Source: Oleiagrimonas sp964566965
GTDB lineage: Bacteria > Pseudomonadota > Gammaproteobacteria > Xanthomonadales > Rhodanobacteraceae
DNA: 64,000 bases
Direction of reading: 5' to 3'
NCBI GenBank assembly: GCA_964566965.1
Contig: CAZMKO010000002.1
Location: 1-64,000, forward strand
The position numbers and the translations under genes were made by a program. Of this stretch, positions 46,509 to 56,789 are shown piece after piece (position 1 is the stretch's first letter; each line of letters begins with the position of its first letter). The notes beneath the pieces were generated by a model. That model was not told where the DNA came from, did not search any database, and worked only from the letters and a program-made list of their open reading frames with translations.

Positions 46509-47918
46509 TCAATCGGTCGCGAGCGGAGGCAGGGCCTCGCGCAGGCGCTCGAGCGCGGTGTCGAGGTCCACCTGGTCGGCGTCGTCGCGGCCTTCCAGCA
46601 GGCGATCCAGCACGGCGTCCTGCTCGCGTCCGCGGGCCATGCAATAGGCATAGGGCAGGCGGGTGAAGGTGACCATGCGGTAGCGTGACATGTAGTGCTG
46701 CGGCGCGTGAGCGGCAAGGCGGGCGCCGAGACGGCGCCGGCGCAGATAGGCCGGATCCACCACCGAGTCACGCATCTCGACGTAGTTTTCCAGCGCCATG
46801 GCAGCGATGGCGTCGGCGTCGGGCTTGCGTTGCTGCTGGAAGCGGGCGAGGACGGTGGCCATGGGAGTCTTCGTGTCGGCCAGCAGGTCCGCCAGCATGG
46901 CGGCGTCTTCGAAGCCGGCGTTCATGCCCTGGCCGTGGAACGGCACGATGGCGTGTGCCGCATCGCCGATCAGGACCGCCTTGTCGCCCACGTGCCAGTG
47001 CTCCAGGTACAACGTGGCCAGCGTGCCGACCGGGTGGTTGTTCCAGTTGGCGTTGAAGTCCGGCATCAGCGGCAGGACGTCACCGTAGTCGGCCTCGAAG
47101 TAACGTCTTGCGCTGCCCACGTCCGCGACGCTGGCGAAGCTGGGGTGTTCGCCCCCGCGTGGCAGGAACAGCGTGACGGTGAAGCTGCCCTCGCCATTGG
47201 GCAGGGCGATGCACATGCAGTTGCCGCGTGGCCAGATGTGCAGCGCATGCGGCTCGATGGCGAACCGCTCGCCCGCGCGTTGGCGCCGACGCAGCGCCTC
47301 GTCGAGCACGGCCTCGGGCAGTTGCTGCAAGGGCGGGATTTCCAGTTCGCGGTAGCCGTGGTCCAACGGTTCGACGCGTTCGCCCAGGTCGCGGCCTTCG
47401 GCCATCGCCGCGCGCACCGCCGAGCCGGCGCCGTCGGCGCCGATGGTGAGTTCGGCCTCGACGTGCGAGACGCGGTTGTCGGTACCGGTGAAACTCAGTT
47501 TGCCGGTACGGAAATCGGCCGCACCCAACGCCTGCCCGAAGTGCACGCGCACGCCGGCATCCTCGGCGGCATCCAGAAGCAGCATGTTGAGCCCGCCGCG
47601 CGACACCGACTGGTTCACTTCGCTGTCGTCGATGCCGTAACGTTGCAGGTTGGTGGCGCCGTCGCGGTCATGCACCATGCGCCCGCGCATCATGATGGTG
47701 GCGTCCAGCACCCGGCGCTCCAGGCCGGCCTGGCGCAGGGCGTGCAGCCCGCGTTCGGCCAGCGCCAGGTTGATGGAGCGGCCGCCGGCAAAACCGGCCT
47801 TGCGCGGATCCGGCAGCTTCTCGTACAGCGCGACGCGGAAACCGCGCCGTGCCAGCAACGTGGCCATGAGCGAACCGACCAGGCCCGCCCCGACAATGGT
47901 GACTGCAGGATGTTGCAT
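46509..47918 (-). CDS. kmo: Kynurenine 3-monooxygenase
   Basis: 469 aa FAD hydroxylase converting kynurenine to 3-hydroxykynurenine in tryptophan catabolism, which in Xanthomonadales can serve de novo NAD synthesis through quinolinate. FAD-binding GAGLVGSLMATLLARRG (residues 10-26), GADGAGSAVR, and the second FAD motif LIGDAAHAIVPFHGQGMNAG near residue 310; the C-terminal region is long, as in Kmo. ATG 47918 by homology. 62 bp downstream of the HMG-CoA lyase gene. No other kynurenine-pathway gene is in this window. Confidence 0.9.
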   Translation of the reverse strand: MQHPAVTIVGAGLVGSLMATLLARRGFRVALYEKLPDPRKAGFAGGRSINLALAERGLHALRQAGLERRVLDATIMMRGRMVHDRDGATNLQRYGIDDSEVNQSVSRGGLNMLLLDAAEDAGVRVHFGQALGAADFRTGKLSFTGTDNRVSHVEAELTIGADGAGSAVRAAMAEGRDLGERVEPLDHGYRELEIPPLQQLPEAVLDEALRRRQRAGERFAIEPHALHIWPRGNCMCIALPNGEGSFTVTLFLPRGGEHPSFASVADVGSARRYFEADYGDVLPLMPDFNANWNNHPVGTLATLYLEHWHVGDKAVLIGDAAHAIVPFHGQGMNAGFEDAAMLADLLADTKTPMATVLARFQQQRKPDADAIAAMALENYVEMRDSVVDPAYLRRRRLGARLAAHAPQHYMSRYRMVTFTRLPYAYCMARGREQDAVLDRLLEGRDDADQVDLDTALERLREALPPLATD

Positions 47919-47980
47919 CGACACGTCCGGTGGGAGGAAAAGGAAAGGTGGCGAATGGCACTTCGGCGGCAGTGGCCCGA

Positions 47981-48880
47981 TCAGCCGGCGACGGTGGCGC
48001 GGGCCACGAAACTGGACGTGGCATGGCCGAGGACGCCGGACAACCAGATGCCGACATCGATCAGCCGGTCCAGGTCGATACCGGTGCGCATGCCCATGCC
48101 GTGCAGCATGTAGACCACGTCCTCGCTGGCCACGTTGCCGGTGGCGCCGCGCGCGTAGGGGCAGCCGCCGGCTCCGGATACCGAACTGTCCACCACCCGC
48201 ACACCGGCATCCAGGCAGGCCAGGATGTTGGCCAGCGCCTGGCCGTAGGTGTTGTGGAAGTGCACCGCCAGCGCCGACATCGGTACGTCGCCGGCCACCG
48301 CCTCGAGCATGGCGCGGGCCTTGACCGGGGTTCCCACACCGATGGTGTCGCCGAGTGAGACCTCGTGGCAGCCCAGTTCGTGCAGGCGTCGGGCCACGCG
48401 GACCACGTCGCGCACCGGCACGTCGCCCTGGTAGGGGCAACCGAGCACGGTGGAGACGTAACCGCGCACCTTGACGCCATCGGCACCGGCGCGCTCCATG
48501 ACCGGCTCGAAGCGACGGATCGATTCGTCGATGGAGGCGTTGATGTTTTTGCGGTTGAACGCTTCACTGGCGGCGGTGAACACCGCGATATGGTCGGCGC
48601 CGGCTTCACGGGCGCGTTCGTAGCCCTTGAGGTTGGGTACCAGCACCGGATACTCGATGCCGTCGCGGCGTTCGATGCCCTGGTACACGCGCTCGGCGTC
48701 GGCCATCTGCGGAACCCATTCCGGGTTCACGAAGCTGGTCGCCTCGATGGTGGCCAGGCCGGTACGCGAGAGGCGGTTGATCAGTTCGATCTTGGTGCCG
48801 ACCGGCACGATGGCACGCTCGTTCTGGAGCCCGTCGCGCGGGCCCACCTCGACGATGCGAACATGGTTGTCGTGATTCAT
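47981..48880 (-). CDS. mvaB: Hydroxymethylglutaryl-CoA lyase
   Basis: 299 aa TIM-barrel enzyme splitting HMG-CoA to acetyl-CoA and acetoacetate, the last step of leucine breakdown. EVGPRDGLQNER (metal and catalytic residues) at residues about 11-22, VSLGDTIGVGTP, HFHNTYGQALANI and the signature VSGAGGCPYARGATGN with the catalytic Cys. ATG 48880. 16 bp from the carboxylase gene upstream. Confidence 0.95.
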   Translation of the reverse strand: MNHDNHVRIVEVGPRDGLQNERAIVPVGTKIELINRLSRTGLATIEATSFVNPEWVPQMADAERVYQGIERRDGIEYPVLVPNLKGYERAREAGADHIAVFTAASEAFNRKNINASIDESIRRFEPVMERAGADGVKVRGYVSTVLGCPYQGDVPVRDVVRVARRLHELGCHEVSLGDTIGVGTPVKARAMLEAVAGDVPMSALAVHFHNTYGQALANILACLDAGVRVVDSSVSGAGGCPYARGATGNVASEDVVYMLHGMGMRTGIDLDRLIDVGIWLSGVLGHATSSFVARATVAG

Positions 48881-48896
48881 GACGACCTTCCTTCGA

Positions 48897-50894
<1,998 letters not shown>

Positions 50895-51410
50895 TTATTC
50901 GCCTTCCCAGTAGTTGTGATGATCCGATGGCTTGCCGATGTGGCGGAATGCCGGGCCGCCGGCCGTTTCCGGCGTGCGCCCCGCGAACGCGCCGAACTTG
51001 CCGGAGTCGGGATAGTCGCAAATGTCCGCCGGTGCCATGGTGCTGAGCGCGAGGTAGCGCATGTCGGTGCGCCCGGTGTTGATGATCTGGTGTGCCGTCT
51101 CCGGCCCGCCGGGCGGGCAGGCGACGATATCACCGGGCTTCAGCGGATAGCGCCGGGCACCGTAGCGGAGTTCGCCGGTGCCTTCCAGGATGAGAAACAT
51201 CTCCTCATCCACGTAATGGTTGTGGAACGGACAGTTCCGTTTGCCCGGAGCGACCACGGTGAGGTTGTAACCGAGTTTGCGGGCGCCGATGCGGCTGGAA
51301 ATTTCGCACCAGCGCACGTCGTAGGTTGACGGTGGCGTGCCCTTCGGCGGGCCCTCGGGATCCAGGGTGCGCACGTCGAGGTCGGCGAGATTGACGAGTG
51401 GGTCGGTCAT
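50895..51410 (-). CDS. Cupin-domain protein
   Basis: 171 aa (173 from an ATG two codons upstream, 51416). A single cupin: RNCPFHNHYVDEEMFLILEG contributes the HxH...E metal set, YPLKPGDIVACPPGGPETAH the second motif with the last His. It lies inside the leucine-degradation operon, directly adjoining the carboxylase gene. The enzymatic role is unknown; related cupins are sugar isomerases, dioxygenases or sensors. Confidence 0.75.
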   Translation of the reverse strand: MTDPLVNLADLDVRTLDPEGPPKGTPPSTYDVRWCEISSRIGARKLGYNLTVVAPGKRNCPFHNHYVDEEMFLILEGTGELRYGARRYPLKPGDIVACPPGGPETAHQIINTGRTDMRYLALSTMAPADICDYPDSGKFGAFAGRTPETAGGPAFRHIGKPSDHHNYWEGE

Positions 51411-51434
51411 GCGCATATCCAGGTGGGGGAGGGG

Positions 51435-52078
51435 TCATGCTTCGTCGGCGGCCCAGGCGGGCTTGCGTTTCTCCAGGAACGCGCCCAGGCCCTCCTGGCC
51501 CTCCTCGGAGACGCGCAGCCGCGCGATCAGCTCCGCGTTCTCGGTATCGACCTTGGNNNNNNNNNNNNNNNNNNNNNNNNNNNNNNNNNNNNNNNNNNNN
51601 NNNNNNNNNNNNNNNNNNNNNNNNNNNNNNNNNNNNNNNNNNNNNNNNNNNNNNNNACCAGCCCCAGTTTCACTTCCGAGAGTGCGAACTTGCTGTCGGT
51701 GGTGCCGATGGCGATGTCGCAGCAGGCGATCAGGCCGATGCCGCCGCCATAGGCCGAGCCGTTGACGCGGGCGATGGTCGGGATGGTGAGGTAGTTGAGT
51801 CGTCGCATCAGGCGTGCCAGTTGCAGCGAGTCCTCGCGGTTTTCCAGCTGGCTGGCCTGCGCCATGCCGCGCATCCAGTGGGTGTCGGCGCCGGCGCAAA
51901 AACTCTTGCCTTTGCCGGTGATCACCAGGGCGTGCAGATCATCATCGGACTCGGCGGCATCCAGCACCGAGTTCAGTTCGGTCACCAGCACGTCGTTGAA
52001 GGCGTTGTGCAGGTCGGGGCGATTGAGCGTGACCACGCCAATCTTGCCGCGGCGTTCGGCGATGATGGTTTCGTACAC
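51435..52078 (-). CDS. Enoyl-CoA hydratase/isomerase, probable methylglutaconyl-CoA hydratase, interrupted by assembly gap
   Basis: The N-terminal 140 residues (51657-52078) are clear crotonase: VVTLNRPDLHNAFND, then the CoA/oxyanion loop KGKSFCAGADTHWM and RVNGSAYGGGIGLIACCDIA. About 40 C-terminal residues (51435-51556, EEGQEGLGAFLEKRKPAW) follow the 100-N gap. The two parts are not in the same frame across exactly 100 N, and roughly 80 residues typical of the family are missing, so the true gap is probably about 240 bp. Not a pseudogene on this evidence. First gene of the leucine-degradation operon visible here. Confidence 0.8.
51557..51656. other. Assembly gap (100 N)
   Basis: Exactly 100 undetermined bases, a placeholder length. 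It falls inside the enoyl-CoA hydratase gene. Confidence 0.99.
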
Positions 52079-52206
52079 GTCGTCCTCCAGTCGAGCCGGG
52101 CTCGTTGCGGGTGAGACTGTTCATGATAGCGATTCGGGCGTTGGCGCGGTGTAAACCCCGTCGAAGGACGCATCGCCAGGAACGCGTCCGCGCCCGTCGA
52201 TTCGCG

Positions 52207-52227
52207 CCCCTAGCCCCTAGCCCCTAG
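52207..52227. repeat. Three tandem CCCCTAG heptamers
   Basis: Exact triple copy of CCCCTAG (52207-52227), about 60 bp upstream of feoA. Third heptamer-based, G-run-containing array of the window (GGGG on the minus strand). Confidence 0.85.
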
Positions 52228-52255
52228 CCTCGCCATATCCCCCGCCAGAGGAGTA

Positions 52256-52276
52256 TCATGCGAACCATTCTCATTT
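52256..52276. promoter_or_regulatory. Fur box of the feo operon
   Basis: On the minus strand the site reads AAATGAGAATGGTTCGCATG, close to the Fur consensus GATAATGAGAATCATTATC (7-1-7 pattern). Immediately upstream of feoA, as expected for iron-repressed ferrous transport. Confidence 0.7.
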
Positions 52277-52289
52277 GGAGCCGTTGTTC

Positions 52290-52535
52290 GTGCGCTTGTC
52301 CGAATTGGTGAAAGGCCGTCATGGCACCGTGCTTGCCGTCAACGACGCGCATCCCGCCGACCCCATCGCGCGGCGATTGCGTGACCTGGGGTTCGTGCCC
52401 GGCGAGCCGTTGCGCGTGGTGGCGCGTGCCCCGCTGGGTGGCGATCCGATGCTGGTGCAGATCGGGTCCACCCGCTTCGCGCTGCGGCGCGCCGAGGCCG
52501 CGCGGGTGAGCATACGTGTCGGGGCGGCGGCATGA
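52290..52535 (+). CDS. feoA: Ferrous iron transport protein FeoA
   Basis: 81 aa SH3-like protein: LSELVKGRHGTVLAV, ARRLRDLGFVPGEPLRVVAR, APLGGDPMLVQIGSTRFALR and the end ARRAEA-type helix. Binds and regulates FeoB. Start GTG 52290 is preferred because GGAG (52277-52280) is 9 nt upstream; an in-frame TTG at 52275 would add five residues. Overlaps feoB by 4 nt. Confidence 0.9.
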   Translation: MRLSELVKGRHGTVLAVNDAHPADPIARRLRDLGFVPGEPLRVVARAPLGGDPMLVQIGSTRFALRRAEAARVSIRVGAAA

Positions 52536-54361
52536 ATGCCGCGCCGCTGCGCATCGCGCTGGTGGGCAACCCCAATTGCGGCAAGACCGCGTTGTTCAAC
52601 CAGCTCACCGGCAGCCGGCAAAAAGTCGCCAATTACGCCGGTGTCACCATCGAGCGCAAGGAGGGGCGGTTCGTGGCGCCGTCCGGGCGCACGGTACAGG
52701 TGCTGGATCTGCCCGGCGCGTACAGTTTCGACACCGTCAGCCCGGATGAGCGCATCACCCATGACGTGCTGCGCGGTGCGTTTCCCGGGGAAGCGCCGCC
52801 GGAACTGGTGGTGTGTGTGGTCGATGCCACCAATCTTCGCCTGCACCTGCGCTTCGTGCTGGAACTGCGCCGGCTGGGCCGTCCGCTGGTATTGGCATTG
52901 AACATGATGGACGCCGCGCGCCGGCGCGGCATCGACATCGACATCGCCGGGTTGGAACGATATCTGGGCTTGCCGGTGGTGGAAACCGTGGCGGTCCGGC
53001 GTGGTGGCACCCGGGCGCTGATCGAGCGCCTGGACGGCGCCATGCCGCAGGCATGGCGGGACAATGATGCCGCGGCGGGTTCCGATATCCACGTGCAGGT
53101 GCGCGCCATTCTGCGCGCCACCGTGCGCATGCCGCGTGCCACGGCACGCCTGGATGACGCGGTCGATGCCGTGGTGTTGCATCCGGTGCTGGGGCTGGTG
53201 ATTCTTGCGGCGGTCATGTTCCTGGTGTTCCAGGCGGTGTATTTCCTGGGCAAGCCGATGACCGACGCCATCGGCGACGGCTTCGCTTATCTGGGCACGG
53301 CGGTGGCGTCGTGGCTGCCGGCGGGGCCGCTGCAGGGCCTGATCAATGACGGCATTTTCACCGGGTTGGGCACGGTGTTGGGGTTTCTGCCGGAAATCCT
53401 GGTGTTGTTCTTCTTCATCCTGGCGCTGGAGGAATCCGGTTACCTGCCGCGCGCCGCGTTCCTGCTCGACCGCATGATGGTGTCGGTGGGACTCACCGGA
53501 CGCTCGTTCATTCCGCTGCTCTCCAGCTTCGCCTGCGCCATTCCCGGCATCATGGGCACACGCAGCATCACCGACCGGCGCGATCGCCTGGCCACCATCC
53601 TGGTGGCGCCGCTGATGACCTGCTCGGCACGGCTTCCGGTATATGCCCTGCTGATTGCCGCGTTCATTCCGCATCGTACCGTCGCCGGCGTGTTCAACCT
53701 GCAGGGACTGGTGTTGTTCGCGTTGTATGCGGCCGGTATTGCCGGTGCGATGCTGGTGGGCTGGGTGATGAAACACGTACGCCGCGACAAGCGCGAGCAT
53801 GCGCTGCTGATGGAGTTGCCGTCCTACCGCTTGCCGAAGGCCCGCGATATCGGCATCGGCCTGTACGAACGCGGCATGGTTTTCATGCGACGCCTGACTG
53901 GCGTGATTCTGGCGCTGACGGTGCTGATGTGGGCGCTGTCCAGTTTTCCGGCGCCGCCGGCCGGCGCCACGGGACCGGCCATCGACTACAGCGTGGCCGG
54001 CTACATCGGGCACGGTTTCGCTTGGCTGTTCGCACCGATCGGGTTCAATTGGCAGATGAGCCTGGCCCTGGTGCCCGCGTTCGCCGCGCGCGAAACGGCA
54101 GTCGCGGCCTTGGCCACGGTGTATGCGGTGGGCGGCGATGCCGGCGCGCTGGGGCCGGCGCTGGTGGCGCATGTGTCGCTGGCCTCGGCGTTGTCGTTCC
54201 TGGTCTGGTTCGCCTACGCGCCGCAGTGCATGTCCACGCTGGCGATCATCAAGCGCGAGACGGGTTCCTGGCGCGTCGTGTGGGCGTCGTTCGGCTATCA
54301 ATTCGTGATGGCGTATGCCGCCTCGTTGCTGGTCTATCAGGTGGCGGAGGCGCTGACATGA
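52532..54361 (+). CDS. feoB: Ferrous iron transporter FeoB
   Basis: 609 aa. N-terminal G domain: GNPNCGKT (G1, residues 12-19), YAGVTIERKEG (switch I), DLPGAYSF (G3), NMMDAARRRG (G4). Membrane domain of about eight to ten helices with two Gate motifs, the first around LLSSFACAIPGIMGTRSI with its conserved Cys, and a C-terminal CMSTLAIIKRETGSWR. Shorter than E. coli FeoB (about 770), as is common in this order. Start and stop overlap feoA and the downstream Cys-rich gene by 4 nt. Confidence 0.96.
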   Translation: MNAAPLRIALVGNPNCGKTALFNQLTGSRQKVANYAGVTIERKEGRFVAPSGRTVQVLDLPGAYSFDTVSPDERITHDVLRGAFPGEAPPELVVCVVDATNLRLHLRFVLELRRLGRPLVLALNMMDAARRRGIDIDIAGLERYLGLPVVETVAVRRGGTRALIERLDGAMPQAWRDNDAAAGSDIHVQVRAILRATVRMPRATARLDDAVDAVVLHPVLGLVILAAVMFLVFQAVYFLGKPMTDAIGDGFAYLGTAVASWLPAGPLQGLINDGIFTGLGTVLGFLPEILVLFFFILALEESGYLPRAAFLLDRMMVSVGLTGRSFIPLLSSFACAIPGIMGTRSITDRRDRLATILVAPLMTCSARLPVYALLIAAFIPHRTVAGVFNLQGLVLFALYAAGIAGAMLVGWVMKHVRRDKREHALLMELPSYRLPKARDIGIGLYERGMVFMRRLTGVILALTVLMWALSSFPAPPAGATGPAIDYSVAGYIGHGFAWLFAPIGFNWQMSLALVPAFAARETAVAALATVYAVGGDAGALGPALVAHVSLASALSFLVWFAYAPQCMSTLAIIKRETGSWRVVWASFGYQFVMAYAASLLVYQVAEALT

Positions 54362-54684
54362 ATGCCGGCATGCTGGTGCAGTACGTGGTCGTGATGCTGG
54401 CCGTGCTGGTCAGTGCCGTGGTCGCCTTTCGCAAGCTCATGCCCAACCTGGCCAACCGCTGGCGGGCGGCACTCGCCATTCGCGTCGCGCACCGGCATCC
54501 TTCGCGCCTGGGCCAGGCGACGGCACGGCGCCTGCAGCCGCCGAGGGCCACGGTGCACAGCTGCGCGGACGGCTGCGCCACGTGCAATGCCTGTGGTCCG
54601 CGCCGGCCGGCGGCGGCACGTTCGTCGGCACCGGATCGCGCGCGCGGCGATCGGCCGGCAACGGGGCACGGTTCGGGCGCCTGA
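54358..54684 (+). CDS. FeoB-associated Cys-rich small membrane protein
   Basis: 108 aa: one membrane helix (VQYVVVMLAVLVSAVVAF, residues about 7-24), a basic segment, and a Cys cluster CADGCATCNACG near residue 70, then an Arg/Ala tail. It takes the position of FeoC; the layout fits the FeoB-associated Cys-rich proteins, which may bind an iron-sulfur cluster or metal. Translationally coupled to feoB (ATGA). Confidence 0.7.
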   Translation: MNAGMLVQYVVVMLAVLVSAVVAFRKLMPNLANRWRAALAIRVAHRHPSRLGQATARRLQPPRATVHSCADGCATCNACGPRRPAAARSSAPDRARGDRPATGHGSGA

Positions 54685-54724
54685 TTCCGGCACACGCGGC
54701 AGGCGGACGATTTTTCAGATGCCC

Positions 54725-55516
54725 TCAGACCAGCATGACCTGCACGCCGTGCTCGCGCAGGGCCCGGGTCGCCTCGCGCGGTGCGCTGGTGTCGGTGATG
54801 ACGACCTGAATGTCCTCGATGGCGGCGATGCGCGACAGGCTGCGCTGGCCCAGTTTGCTGGCATCGAGCACGGCCACGGTCTCGCGCGCGACGCGCACCA
54901 TCAAGGCGTTGAGCGAGGCCTCCTGCGGGTCGGGCGTGGTCACGCCGACTTGCGGGTCCAGACCATCCACGCCCAGGAACAGGCGGTCGGCGGTAAGGCG
55001 TGACAGGGCCTGCTCGGCATCCGGGCCGGCCAGCGAGTAGGACGTGGGGCGCAACAGGCCGCCCAACATCATGACGCGCACCCCGTCCAGCCCGCTCAAT
55101 TCCAGCGCGATGTTAAGTGCGTTGGTGATGACGGTGAGCGATTGCCATTGGCGCTGGCGAATGTTGCGCGCGATCTCGACGGTGGTGGAACCGGAATCGA
55201 GGATCACGGTTTCATTGTCGTTGATCAGCTTGGCGGCGGTGACGCCGATACGGCGCTTCTCGGCCAGACGCCGGGTTTCCTTGATCGTCAGCGGCGTGTC
55301 GATGCGGGCCACGGTGGCGGGCAGGGCGCCGCCGTGTGAGCGGGTGATCTTGCCGGCACGGGCCAGCGCCTCCAGGTCGCCGCGGATGGTGACCGCCGAG
55401 ATGCCGAAACGCGTGGCCAGCTCGTCGACGGTGGCGCGGCCTTTGCGTTCCACCTGCTCGACGATGTGCCGGCGGCGTTCTTCCACCAGCATGCGCGGTG
55501 CGCGTTTGGCACTCAT
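54725..55516 (-). CDS. DeoR-family repressor (AgaR/GlpR-like)
   Basis: 263 aa. N-terminal winged helix typical of DeoR (RRRHIVEQVERKGRATVDEL, ATRFGISAVTIRGDLEALA, RSHGGAL), C-terminal sugar-phosphate-binding domain (ILDSGSTTVEIARNI near 105, the LGGLLRPTSYSLAGPDAE stretch, VLDASKLGQRS). Sugar phosphates are the usual inducers. It lies with aldolase, glycosidase, receptor and AgaS genes, so an AgaR-type role in amino-sugar use is inferred. Overlaps the amidohydrolase gene by 4 nt. Confidence 0.85.
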   Translation of the reverse strand: MSAKRAPRMLVEERRRHIVEQVERKGRATVDELATRFGISAVTIRGDLEALARAGKITRSHGGALPATVARIDTPLTIKETRRLAEKRRIGVTAAKLINDNETVILDSGSTTVEIARNIRQRQWQSLTVITNALNIALELSGLDGVRVMMLGGLLRPTSYSLAGPDAEQALSRLTADRLFLGVDGLDPQVGVTTPDPQEASLNALMVRVARETVAVLDASKLGQRSLSRIAAIEDIQVVITDTSAPREATRALREHGVQVMLV

Positions 55517-56769
55517 GTCGGCAACCCCAGCAGGCGTGCCGCGTTGTCGTGGTAGACCTTGCGCAGCACCGCCTCGGGCAGGCCCAGTCCGTGGATGCGC
55601 CAGCGCCCTTGCGGCGGCACCTCGCAGGGCGCGTAGTCGAAATATTCGTCTTCGGTCTGCATGAACCGATAATAGATGTCATACAGCGCGTCACAAAGCA
55701 ACTGCTGTGGCACGTCGTTGCCGTAGGGCGGCGGCACGGCGTCGGTGCCGAACAGCACGCGGTCCTGGAACCTCTCGATGAAGCGGCGGCTGCGGCGTGG
55801 CTGGCGGCCCAGTTCGGCGATGCGGGCGCTGATGTCCACCATGACGTTCGGATGGCGCGCCATGCAGGCCTCGACAGCGTCCAGGTCGACTGCCTGGTTG
55901 CCCACGTGCATCAGCACGAAGGTGGTGGCCGGATGGCGTGCGATGACGCGGTCGCGTGCGGCGACCAGTTCGTCGAAGGAGGGAAACTCGGGGCCGTAGA
56001 AGGACCAGTCGGGGTGCTGCGACAGCTCCTCGTAGCGTTCGTTGCGGCCGTCGGTGGGCAGGAAGAACGCCGGCGGATCGGCACTGTGGATGAATACCGG
56101 CATGCGCAGCGAGGCGCAGGCTTCCCACATCGGATCGAAGCGGGTGTCGTCCAGGGCCACCAGCGGCCCTTCGTCGATGTTCTCGCGCAGGTACAGGCCC
56201 AGCGTCTTCAGCAACTTCAGCCCGCACGCGCCGAGGCGGCGGGCGTGGGCCAGCGCCTCGGCCTGGCGTTGCGGGTAGTCGGGCTCGCGCAGCAGGTGGA
56301 AGGAAGGCTCGGTCATGGTCAGGAAACGCCCCGGAGCGGCCTGCTGGAAGCGCGCGATGGTCTGCTCCAGGCCGCGCCCGACGCCGCCGGTAAGGTTGAC
56401 CATGGCGCGGATGCCCTTGCGGTCCATCAGTTCGACCAGGGCTTCGGGTTCGGCGAAGTAGATCATGTCCTCGCCCAGCGATACGCCGCCGCGGGTCCGG
56501 GCCATCCAGCCGAGGTGGGTGTGCGCGTCGATGACCGGGAATGTCGGCTTGTCGATGGGCGTGACATGCGTCTTCAGCATGCTGCGCGGCTGGAATTGTT
56601 CCAGGCTCAGGTCGTTTCCGCCCCGGCTTTTGCCGGTCGCCTTGAGCGGATTGTCGTTGCCCGCGCCGCCGTCCGCGCGTGGTGGCGGCGTGCAGCATCC
56701 GCAGCCGTGCCACGCGGCGCGGGCGTCGGTGTCCCGGTCGGGGCGGTCGTGTCGGTCGTCGTCCTGCAT
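55513..56769 (-). CDS. Amidohydrolase-2 family metal-dependent hydrolase
   Basis: 418 aa TIM-barrel hydrolase (COG2159 type): FPVIDAHTHLGWM with the N-terminal HxH, FIHSADPPAFF with a third His, TFVLMHVGNQAVDLDAVEAC with the fourth, and the Asp of RVLFGTDAVPPPYG. The N-terminal ~70 residues are unusual: polar with a GCGCCTP Cys cluster and no signal peptide. Between aldolase (20 bp) and repressor (overlap) in one operon. Substrate unknown; decarboxylation or lactone/amide hydrolysis occur in this family. Confidence 0.8.
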   Translation of the reverse strand: MQDDDRHDRPDRDTDARAAWHGCGCCTPPPRADGGAGNDNPLKATGKSRGGNDLSLEQFQPRSMLKTHVTPIDKPTFPVIDAHTHLGWMARTRGGVSLGEDMIYFAEPEALVELMDRKGIRAMVNLTGGVGRGLEQTIARFQQAAPGRFLTMTEPSFHLLREPDYPQRQAEALAHARRLGACGLKLLKTLGLYLRENIDEGPLVALDDTRFDPMWEACASLRMPVFIHSADPPAFFLPTDGRNERYEELSQHPDWSFYGPEFPSFDELVAARDRVIARHPATTFVLMHVGNQAVDLDAVEACMARHPNVMVDISARIAELGRQPRRSRRFIERFQDRVLFGTDAVPPPYGNDVPQQLLCDALYDIYYRFMQTEDEYFDYAPCEVPPQGRWRIHGLGLPEAVLRKVYHDNAARLLGLPT

Positions 56770-56789
56770 GGCGTGATCCGGGCTGTCCT

